From Aquarana catesbeiana (taxonomy: Eukaryota > Chordata > Amphibia > Anura > Ranidae), in NCBI RefSeq assembly GCF_042186555.1, contig NC_133326.1, positions 97,018,144 through 97,082,143 of the forward strand: a stretch of DNA of 64,000 bases. The letters are read 5' to 3'. The notes beneath the pieces were generated by a model, which was given only the letters and a program-made list of their open reading frames with translations, did not search any database and had not been told where the DNA came from. Shown here piece by piece: positions 55,838-64,000 of this stretch (position 1 is the first letter of the stretch; the number at the start of each line of letters is the position of its first letter). The translations under genes and the position numbers were made by a program.

Positions 55838-57141
55838 TCACTTTCGAGTAATCCGTGGAGCCTTCCTTGCACGCTGCCCTGCAGCCTTCCCTCCACGCTT
55901 CGCTGCAGCCTTCCTAGGAGGCTGTGCCTCTGGTGGTGTACTTGGGGCAGAAGGAGGAGGAGGAGTAGCAGGAGTGGCTTCATCTGCTATATATATTTTT
56001 GCAGTAAGCTCCCCTCTCAAGCCCTTCTGATATGCTTGAAAAATCAGACCTTCACAGAGGAGGCGTTGCCCCTTTTCTAGTTCCAGCAATCTGGTGGCCA
56101 TATAGGTTCCATACGCCTCTTCCGCATTGGGTGGTGTGCTGAGGATTTGGCTGGCTTCGCAAATGAGGGCTAGTGATTCCTCCTCTGTTCGGGTTATCTT
56201 TCTGGGCCTTTTGGTGGTAATGCGGAGGGGAGGCACCTGACACTCCGTGAGGCTTCTACTGGGCCCAGCCATGGTCTCCTCCTCTCTCCCACTGGGCAAG
56301 GCCTCCTCCTCTATACTTCTGGGCACATACTCCTCCTGGCTGAGCTCATCCTGGGTCAAAAAAAGGGACATACCGGTAGTTGTAATTTTTGCTTACGCAA
56401 TCACACACAATTTTCAGCTCATGACTTGCAAATATAATTCTAAACCAATAGTAAAGGCTATCTTTTTGACCCCACCATTATTCTAGCTGCTCACCAATAT
56501 TTGAAGTATATTTTTGGCCACTACTGTCTAGTGATATGTCTACATATTAATAATTGTGATGAAGTCATTTTTGGTGAAGCACTTCAAAAATTTTTAGGAT
56601 TACATCATTAATATTTACACAATCCCAAATTCACCAAAAAAGGATACCTGGCTGAAGCTGGGCGCATCCACTTCATCAAGAATGAAAGGGCCCAGTTCTT
56701 CTTGGGACTCCTCAGCTGGGGTGGAGGGAAGGGTGGAGGTGGAGGGAAGGCTGAAGGGAAGGGTGGAGTTGGAGGGAAGGCTGGAGGGAAGGCTCAAAAG
56801 TGATTGCCTTGCTTCTGTCTGGTCATCCAGAAATCGCATTTTTTGGTAGTACCACAGCTTGGGGACATAAACCTGGTCTGCTGCTGCTCCGGATTTGTGT
56901 GACTCCTGGATCTTCTTGTGTTCCTGCCTGTACATGTTGCGCAAGATACCAATTTTATTGTCCACGAACTTAAGGTCTGCCTGGGGGACTCGAGTCTTCA
57001 CAAATTCCAAAGTGTGCCCAGTGTTGCCTTCCTTACATCTCTATTACAATACTATGGGTGCTTGACCTCCCACAGGTTTCTGTTTTCTTGATACAAATCA
57101 AGAAAACGTGTCAAAAATTCTTCCTCCTTGAAAGGATTCAT
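55838..57141 (-). pseudogene. MADF-domain gene of Harbinger copy B, broken
   Basis: Exon 1 is 57141-56648 and exon 2 is 56350-55838, with the same splice positions as copy A (GCCAG/GTATCC; GACCCAG/GATGAG). The MADF domain starts MNPFKEEEFLTRFLDLYQ, but an in-frame TAG lies at 57052-57054 within the HPLYYN position. A one-base loss near 57003-57008 then shifts the frame. Beyond it KIGILRNMYRQEHKKIQES and VPKLWYYQKMRFLDD are recognisable. Exon 2 is open, with EEALPSGREEE, the YMATRLLELEKGQRLLCEGL helix and a longer basic tail (KRGGKAAGQRARKAPR) than in copy A. Confidence 0.85.
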
Positions 57142-57220
57142 TTTTGCTGAAAGACAAGACACGAGATAAAAACTGTAATGTCAGTCCAAACTCCCAGTAT
57201 TATATTTGGCTCAATCTAGG

Positions 57221-57253
<33 letters not shown>

Positions 57254-57465
57254 AAACACATTCCCCAAACACACAACCACGTTTAATCTTACCTTCGTTT
57301 CTGACGCTCGCTACTTCTGCTCGGACATACGTAGGCCAGCGTAATAGCTTTATATACACTGCGCATGTGTCATGCTACGCCTGCGTCGCCCGCCCTGGCG
57401 TTCTTTAGTACGATTTGTCCCTGCCCCTTCACTTTTCTTTGTGCTGTGGCAGGATATAGAGAAAG
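57142..57465. promoter_or_regulatory. Shared divergent promoter region, copy B
   Basis: Lies between the MADF and Myb-like starts. The plus strand shows GCTTTATATACACTGCGCATG at ~57347-57367, the complement of copy A's TATA region. The 5'-UTR intron of the MADF gene holds an expanded CA dinucleotide run at ~57224-57252. Confidence 0.65.
57224..57252. repeat. CA dinucleotide microsatellite
   Basis: About 14 CA units in the 5'-UTR intron of the MADF gene; copy A has only a short GT run at the matching place (~33776). Confidence 0.9.
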
Positions 57466-58802
57466 ATGGCGGAGAGATTATCTGCAAGTAGCGCGGAGGA
57501 AAGCCCGGAGCCACAACCATCCAGATCCAAGAGGAGATACAAGGCCACCAACATGGCCTTTGAAGAGATGGTGGAAATGGTGTCCATATTGAGAAGGGAG
57601 GACTATGATGGCAAAAAAGGACCGTACACCCGACCCAATATGCGGAAGGACAAAATAATGTCCTCAGTTGTCACCGCTCTAGAAGCTAAATTTGGCACAA
57701 AACGGTCTAAAGAACAATTGAGGAAGCGGTTGTCTGACATCAAAAGTCGGGAGCCAGAACAATATTGGCGAATAAAGAAGCTGCTTAAAAAAAGTAAGTA
57801 CTTGTTGTGTTTTCCTATTGAGATACTTAACTTGCATGCTGATCCATATGCTTTTCGTTTATACAGCATCGTTCGTAAAGACCGTTCTTTTGAAAAAACA
57901 TATGATACTAAGAAAATTATGTTTTTTTTTCACCAAATACGATGGTACAGGGTTTGGACATACATTTAGGTCTTGATAATTTGTCGTATTCCAAAAATGT
58001 GGTGATGTTGTGTAGATGTGTTTGAAAATATAATGCTTCTTCAATAATGATTCAGTGTAATGTAAGGACAGGACACAGCAGCTGTTTCCACATCTGGACT
58101 CACAAGCACTAGTGTACTATGTAACACCCGAGAAAATTTGGGGGGAAAATACACATAGGGGCTCTAGGGGATACTTGAGGTCTCTGTATCTGTGAAACTT
58201 GCATGAAAATGTGTATTTTTTGGCATTTTTGGGCATAGTGAATTTTAATCCTGTCTTCAAAATGTTTTGGTGCCAAAAAATGACAATTGTCCACAACTTC
58301 TAACAAACGTTTCATATTCCTTTTTCAAGACTGAAATATCACTGTGTTTTAACTATAACTTTTGTTTAATTATCATAGGGGAGAAAAGACTCAGACAACA
58401 GTTCAAAAATTCCAGGACCCCCCCAAGTCACCAGTCTGAAGCTGACATTACCCCAAGCCCCAGCCCAAGACCACGCCCACCCGACGAGCTGGAGGAAGGA
58501 GAGGTGGAAGAAGTGTGCGATATTTCCACCCCACCAAGTTAGTGACTGACACCCCAGCTTAAGTTCATCTATTTAGGCGTACAATAATTTTTTATCCACA
58601 AATTTTAGGTGATGTTCTGGTTGTGGAAGGCCAAGCGGCGGAGCCATTTAGCATAGACAGTGCACAAAGACTCATTGGCCAGATAATGGTGTAGAATGGC
58701 CAAATTGATAGAATGCGTGACCAAATTGACAGCATGAGAAATCGGCTGGACAGCATGCAACAGGAAATGAAGAACATGATTGATGTTTTGGGCAGAATCT
58801 AA
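57466..58802 (+). pseudogene. Harbinger Myb/trihelix-like protein gene, copy B (stop in exon 3)
   Basis: Exons 57466-57793, 58379-58537 and 58609-58802; both introns are in phase 1, and exon 1 and 2 lengths equal copy A (328 and 159 bp). Exon 1 is open, with the trihelix-like FEEMVEMVSILRREDYDGKK and KSREPEQYWRIKKLLKK, but has Leu where copy A has Trp in LRKRWSDIKS. Exon 2 is acidic (DELEEGEVEEV). The second donor has weakened to GTTAGT. In exon 3 a TAG at 58692-58694 stands where copy A has TGG. Beyond it the frame stays open through a heptad-like region (MRDQIDSMRNRLDSMQQEMK) to TAA at 58800. Confidence 0.85.
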
Positions 58803-59090
58803 TAACTTTTTGCCTAAAAACATCAATCATGTTCTTCATTTCATTGTCAAGTTTTACCTTTCTAAAATGTTTTAACTTGCTAAATACTATAATGTAAAAA
58901 TTTTGCAGATGCACACGATGTGCGATCATGTGCTATCTTCCATCAGGGGATATCAATGTTTTTTGTGTTTTGTGTTTGCAACCCCTTCATCAGAATAATG
59001 TTAGTTTGTGAGAGGAACAAAGGGATTGCACACACAAAACATGTGCATTGCTCCCCCATGATGGGAGATAGCACATGTTGACTTGAACCT
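58750..59090. repeat. Inverted repeats at the Myb-like gene 3' end, copy B
   Basis: AATGAAGAACATGATTGATG at the end of the coding region is complemented by CATCAATCATGTTCTTCATT at ~58821-58842. A second, imperfect pair is CATGTGCTATCTTCCATCAG (~58928) with CATGATGGGAGATAGCACAT (~59057). Both are conserved in copy A. Confidence 0.85.
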
Positions 59091-59565
59091 TTTTTCACAA
59101 GAAATTGTGAGCATCTGCAATTTTTTTATTTTACATGGGTGACATCACCAGCACCGTTATTAACATGTTGAACTTTGTAAGTTCCTGTTATTTTTTGTTC
59201 TTATGGTTTTTAAAACCCTGTTGTGAAGCCAAATGTTGTAAACAATGTATATTTTCTACAAATATGCCTAAACTAAAAAAATTCAAAAAAATATTGTTAA
59301 CAAAAAAAAAAAACACGTTCAAACAAAATGAACCTTTCAATATGCACACAGTAAAATGTTTTTACTACTACAATGTGTATGGCTTATTATTTATCAATAA
59401 CAGTTTGTTATTTTTTTGTGTGGTTACAGTGACAAAGGGCCTTATTAACTAAAGGGAAATGCACTTGCCACTACAAGTGCACTAGGAGACAGACAAAACT
59501 AAATGCAAAAAAGAATCAAAACAAGAGATTGTTGCCATAATTTTTTTATTTTTTTTCAAAAAATC
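59091..59565. other. AT-rich spacer of Harbinger copy B
   Basis: Between the convergent 3' ends of the Myb-like and transposase genes. Non-coding; matches 30676-31250 of copy A. Confidence 0.6.
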
Positions 59566-61395
59566 TTAAAGATCTTGTTGCATTGCAATGGCCCCCCCCA
59601 CCATTAAAATAATTGACACATCTGTCATGCACTTCACAGGGGGTTTGGGGGCCAAGCCAATATGGCCACTTTCCAGGCCTGTGAGTGGTTCATCAACACC
59701 AAGTCCGGCCTCAGGCCCAACAGAAGATAGATATGTCAAAGAATGACGTCTCAAGAATTTTTGCAGAATGCAGCAAGCAAAGATCACATAATTGTAAGGA
59801 TCACATTTTGTATTCTGCTAGATTTATTGCGGAGAGGAACAAACGGAACCGGCTGGCAAGAATCCCAAAGGCATTCTCCACAACTCTTCTTGCTCTGGCC
59901 AGCTGGTAATTAAATACCCTCCTCTCAGGGGTGAGTGTCCTTTGGGGGAACGGCCTCATCAAGTGCTCACCAAGAGCAAACGCTTCATCAGCAATAAAAA
60001 CTGAGGGGAGTCCATCCACATTCTGGTCATCAGGTGGCAATCCCAGGCCACCAGTCTGGAGACGCTGGCACAGCTCGGTCTGTGCAAAGACTCCTCCGTC
60101 AGACATCCGGCCGTTCTTCCCCACGTCCATGAACATAAATTCCAATTGTGCCGAGACCACCGCCATCAAAACTACACTATGGAACCCCTTGTAGTTGTAG
60201 AAATAAGACCCCGAATGGGGTAGTGGCACAATGCGGACATGCTTCCCATTGATCGCCCCCCGACACAGTTGGGAAAGTCCCAACGGTCAGCGAACTGGGA
60301 GGCCACAGTCTGCCATTCCTGTGTGTTTGAAGGAAACTGTGGAGTCAAACAAGAAAAAAAAATATAAGTACTTTTAAACATAACTTGGATATCAGATTAC
60401 ACAAAAACATTCTTGAACAACAGCAGTTGAACATTATTAATATGTGTTATTTTTAGAAAAAAAAAATAAGGCCCACTTATAAGATTACTCATTCCCTCTG
60501 ATGGACCATTGATCAATTTGTATGTGGGAGGGAGGGGTACTAATCGGGGCCAAGAACACACCTGACAGTTGCAAACATTTGAGGGGAAGGGTACTAATTG
60601 GGGCCAAGAACACACCTGACAGTTGCAAACATTTGAGGGGGTGGGGGAGGGGTACTAATTGGGGCCAAGAACACACCTGACAGTTGCAAACATTTAAGGG
60701 GTGGGGGAGGGGTACTAATTGGGGCCAAGAACACACTTGACAGATGCAAACATTTGAGGGGGTGGGGGAGGGTAAAACAGTACAATGGAGCTGACAATAT
60801 ACATTGTTCAAAGGACTATAGGCTAGAGGTATAAATGGACCCAGGATTGCATGGTGGGGAAGTTATTGAAGAGGACATTTAGACAATACAATAGCAAACA
60901 TTAAATACATATCATGTAATGTTAAAGGAAAAAACTTACCTTCATATAGACCTTCTGCAGGACCTGAATAATAGCAGAACAGGTCTCTGGGATAATGATC
61001 CCCAGAGCCTGGGGGGAGATGCCTGTCGAGAACTTCATGTCCTGAAGACTTCTCCCCGTCGCCAAGTAACGTAAAGTAGCAACTAGCCTCTGCTCCGCAG
61101 TGATGGCTTGCCTCATGCAGGTATCCTGCCTGCTGATATAGGGGGTCATCATAGCCAGCAGACATTCAAAAACGGGGTCCATCACCCTGAAAAAATTCCT
61201 GAAATCCTCAGGATTATTCTCACGGATCTCACGGAGCAAAGGCATGTGCGAGAATTGGTCACGTTGGCGCAACCAATTCTTCATCCATGAACTCCTGCTC
61301 ACCCTGTTCATGGACTGGACTCGGGTCAAAGTATTACACCCAACACCAAGTTCCCACACAGCACGAACTCGAGAACGAGTACGTCCACGCAACAT
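59566..61395 (-). pseudogene. HARBI1-like transposase gene, copy B, broken
   Basis: Exon 1 (61395-60940, 152 codons) is open: basic N-terminus, then WMKNWLRQRDQFSHMPLLRE, FFRVMDPVFECLLAMMTPYI, AEQRLVATLRYLATG and a helix-turn-helix-like FSTGISPQALGIIIPETCSA. Exon 2 begins at 60336 after CTCCACAG, in phase 0. It holds the catalytic domain with SDGGVF (second Asp) and VVENAFG (Glu). Three lesions are visible. Two extra G in a G-run near 60258-60265 shift the frame. The following AINGKHV has Asn at the first catalytic Asp. A short insertion near 59785-59800 brings in TGA after AEYKM. The C-terminal part remains open from 59787. Confidence 0.92.
60520..60790. repeat. Minisatellite in the transposase intron, ~60 bp unit
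   Basis: Four copies of GGGGTACTAATTGGGGCCAA...CACACCTGACAGTTGCAAAC plus a partial. Units differ mainly in the G-run length. Open frames across it are repeat shadows. The matching region of copy A is deleted. Confidence 0.92.
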
Positions 61396-61844
61396 GGCTT
61401 CAAAACGGTCGGCTGGTCAAACAAACAAACTTAGAACAAACGCACTGAAAAACAGCAAGGCCTATGAAGAGCGATCTGAAAATCAGGAACGAGAGGACCA
61501 GAAAGGCCTGCTAGGCAGGTTACGAACTGACCAACACGCACTGAAATGCAGATACAAACCTCACAAGCACAAACTGAACCGCAGAAAATTATTGAAATAA
61601 GCTTAAGTGTGAAAAGCAAGAATCGTCTCTAACCAAACTTCTACTAACACGAGATAAACACGAGATTAGCAGAAGGAGCCCAAAGGATGGCGTAGTGGGG
61701 CTTGAACTTCCTTTTTCTAGTCCCCTCGTACATGCTGTACATCACCGCGTTCAAAACCATCGGACTTTTGGAGTGATCGTGTGTGTCCAAGTCCGTCTGT
61801 TTTTAAGTCCGGCGCACCTAGTGTACAAAGTCCATCGAAAAGAT
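61396..61844. other. 5' leader and subterminal region of Harbinger copy B
   Basis: Non-coding upstream part of the transposase gene; an ORF on the plus strand here is only a shadow of exon 1. Confidence 0.5.
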
Positions 61845-61889
61845 CGCCGGACCAAGTATGCCGTAAAGTCCGATCGTGTGTACGCGGCA
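61845..61889. repeat. Harbinger copy B terminal inverted repeat (right)
   Basis: CGCCGGACCAAGTATGCCGT through GTGTACGCGGCA, an exact complement of the left repeat, followed by TTA at 61890-61892. Confidence 0.95.
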
Positions 61890-61969
61890 TTACAGTTATC
61901 ATAAAGTAAGGACACCTATATTATCATGGGGTTGTTAATCACATAGAGCTGGACATGTTCTTTAATGTT

Positions 61970-62790
61970 TAACCACTTCAATACTGGGCACTTTCACCCC
62001 CTTTCTGCCCAGGCCAATTTTCAGCTTTCAACGCTGTCGCACTTTAAATGACAATTGCGCAGTCATGCAACATGTACCCAAAAGAAATTGTTATCATTTT
62101 TTATGAGACAGAGCTTTTTTGGTGGTATTTAATCACCACTGTTTTTTTTTTTTTTTTGCTAAACAAATAAAAATATACTCATGTGCACTGATGAGGCTGC
62201 ACTGATGGGCACAGATGAGGTGGCACTAATGGGCACTGATGATGAGGCCCTGATGAGGCTGCACTGATGGGCACTGATAGGCGGCACTTATGGGCACTGT
62301 TAGGTGGCACTGATGTGTACTGATAGGCGGCACTTATGGGCACTGTTAGGTGGCACTGATGTGTACTGATAGGCGGCACTGATGAGGAGGCATTGATAAG
62401 AAGGCATTGACAAACGGAATTGATAAGGAGGCAATGATAGACAGCACTGATAGGCAGCCGTGATGGGCAATGATAGGCTGCACTGATAGGCAGCACTGAT
62501 GGGCACTGATAAGCATTGTTAGGTAGCACTGATGGGGCTGCAAATGATGATCAGTGCCTTGATATCAGTGTAAACGTCCCATCAGAATTTCTGGTTACCG
62601 GCTTTCCTCTCCTCACGCTGTGACAGCGAGGGAGGAAAGGAATGCTGAAAGCCGGAAAGTTTGTTTACAAATGATCAGCTGTGATTGGACACAGCTGATC
62701 ACGTGGTAAAGGGCCACTGTGATTGGCACTTTACCACGATCTGTGATCAACTGTGTCGAAAGGACATAGCGATCACAGAGCCACTGGATG
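61970..62790. repeat. Interspersed repeat starting TTAACCACTT
   Basis: TTAACCACTTCAATACTGGG, GACAATTGCGCAGTCATGC and GAGCTTTTTTGGTGGTATTT match the style of the element at 10096-10936. The right part has GATCAGCTGTGATTGGACAC with its complement, and GTAAAGGGCCACTG opposite CACTTTACCACG. No clear right terminus. Confidence 0.6.
62175..62545. repeat. Minisatellite, ~12-24 bp units
   Basis: Repeats of GGCACTGATGGGCACTGATAGGC-like units; the long open frames on the minus strand here are repeat artefacts rich in Pro, Ser, Cys and Gln. Confidence 0.9.
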
Positions 62791-63414
62791 TGCTCCCAGG
62801 GGGACCACAGGTGGCATGGTTCTGGAAGGACATCCATGGACACCCTCCCAAACTGGATGACTGGGAGCACTGTATAAACTGTATGTAGCATCAGCTATAT
62901 ACATATACAGTGCTGTATTGCAGCAGTGGGACAAAGACTTCCATCTTGTTTCCAGAACAAAACTAAGTTGGGCTGAGCACTGCTCAGCCATTCACAGGTA
63001 GTTTTGTATTTTTATAAATGAATACAAATCTTCCTCTGATTAGCTGAGGTGGAGATTGTGATGTCATCTGCCTGCTTCTCCACCTCAGCCAACCAGTGAT
63101 CAGCCCAACTAGATTTGCTCTGGGAACAGGAGGGAAGTGCCCGCTGCTGAAACACAGCACTGTATACTGTATGAAGCATGGGCCAGGTTGGCCCAATCAA
63201 AATCTTTAAAGTCATAGTAAACCTGGAGTTTGGCATTAAAGGATAAGTTCAGCTTAAGAACATGGAACATGTAACACGTTCCAGTATGTGCAGCCTCTCC
63301 CCCCCTAAACCCCCCTCCCTGTCACAGAAGGTGGGGGATCCTCTCCACACACCGGCTGTCACAATTTTGAAAATAGCGTGGCTGTGTGGGCGAATTACTG
63401 TGAATAAATGCCTA
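62791..63414. other. Unassigned DNA with interspersed repeat at ~63235-63414
   Basis: No gene. TTAAAGGATAAGTTCAGCTT and ACATGTAACACGTTCCAG recall a common frog repeat that leads up to the LINE breakpoint. GATTAGCTGAGGTGGAGA and TCTCCACCTCAGCCAA near 63040-63090 form a hairpin. Confidence 0.45.
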
Positions 63415-64000
63415 CAAGTAGGTTCTGTCTTGGGACCAGTTCTGTTCAATTTATTCATAAATGATATAGAGAATGGGAAAAATAGCTCAATCTCAGTTTT
63501 TGCAGACGACACAAAAATAAGCAGGGCAATAACTTCACATCAGGATATAGAAATTTTACAGGCAGACCTGAATAAAATAATGGGGTGGGCAACTACATGG
63601 CAAATGAGGTTTAATGTTGAGAAATGTAAAGTAATACACTTGGGCTCTAAAAACATAAATACAAACTACTCACTAAGTGGAGAACCTCTGTGGGAATCAA
63701 GGATAAAGAAAGATCTGGTGTCCTAGTAGAAGACAGACTGAGCAATAGCATGCAATGTCAAGCTGCAACTAGCAAAGCCGGCAGAATATTAGCATACATA
63801 AAGACGGGGATTCACTCCAGATATAAAACAATAATCCTGGCACTTTATAAAACTCTGGTTCGGCCACATCTGGAGTATTCTGTCCAGTTCTGGTCACAAG
63901 TCCTCAGAAAGGATGTGCTGGACCTGGAGAGAGTCCATAGAAGGGCTCTCCCTGGAGAGGAGACACTTGAGAGGGGATATGATAACAGTATACAAATACC
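63415..64000 (+). pseudogene. CR1-like LINE reverse transcriptase, truncated at both ends
   Basis: Opens abruptly at GSVLGPVLFNLFINDIE, followed by SISVFADDTKISRAI (catalytic DD pair), HQDIEILQADLNKI and MRFNVEKCKVIHLGSKN. This is close in sequence to the copy at 12700-12970. A small deletion near 63692 shifts the frame; the rest (ILALYKTLVRPHLEYSVQFW, LDLERVHRRAL) reads in another frame. The window ends before the 3' tail. Confidence 0.88.

Larger units (their letters stand above)
54575..61889 (-). mobile_element. PIF/Harbinger transposon, copy B, structurally complete
   Basis: 7315 bp between two identical 45 bp terminal inverted repeats, flanked by TTA on each side (54572-54574 and 61890-61892), the TWA-type duplication of PIF/Harbinger. 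Reading from the right end: transposase exon 1, intron with minisatellite, exon 2, then the Myb-like gene (opposite strand) and the MADF gene. All three genes carry disabling changes, so this copy is non-autonomous although its ends look usable. Confidence 0.93.

Noticed and set aside
60485..60811. Minus-strand Cys/Pro-rich open frames
   Set aside because: Translation of the intron minisatellite.
62179..62543. Minus-strand frames up to 116 codons rich in Ser, Pro, Cys and Gln
   Set aside because: Artefact of the GGCACTGATGGGCACTGATA-type minisatellite.

Overview
The window is repeat-dense vertebrate DNA with no host protein-coding gene, rRNA or tRNA that I can support. Spliced transposon genes, CR1-like and L1-like LINEs, a DIRS element, PIF/Harbinger transposons and many short foldback elements point to an amphibian, most likely a frog of the ranid group. 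That placement rests on recognised repeat style and is an inference.

Region by region. 1-5740: the 3' part of an endogenous retrovirus, with an open pol (RNase H, integrase), an open env and a probable 3' LTR. 5741-8660: a degenerate ~42-50 bp minisatellite, then a ~240 bp tandem repeat. 8660-14118: short foldback elements, an AT microsatellite and a 5'-truncated CR1-like LINE on the minus strand. 14119-21715: a full-length L1-like LINE (minus strand) with a 15 bp target-site duplication, ORF1 and ORF2 both damaged. 21716-29845: small inverted-repeat elements, a ~1.3 kb foldback, a Tc1-like fragment, recent tandem duplications and near-perfect palindromes. 29845-36628: Harbinger copy A, truncated on the left and carrying a solo LTR and a MITE as nested insertions. 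36632-42235: LINE tails, palindromes and telomere-like DNA. 42236-47724: a complete DIRS element with inverted terminal repeats and an internal complementary region. 47725-54574: mostly unassigned DNA. 54575-61889: Harbinger copy B in opposite orientation, structurally complete with 45 bp perfect terminal inverted repeats and a TTA duplication. 61890-64000: a minisatellite-bearing repeat and another CR1-like LINE running off the end.

The most interesting system is the Harbinger family, seen twice. Besides a HARBI1-like transposase and the expected Myb/trihelix protein, it carries a third gene encoding a MADF-domain protein. The MADF and Myb genes are divergent and share a ~275 bp promoter region; intron positions and phases agree between the copies. 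Copy A's transposase lost the segment with the second catalytic Asp, while copy B has Asn in place of the first catalytic Asp, so neither can be active. Copy A's MADF gene is fully open. The second item of note is the retroviral Env, whose N-terminus looks like a disulfide-less immunoglobulin V-type domain.
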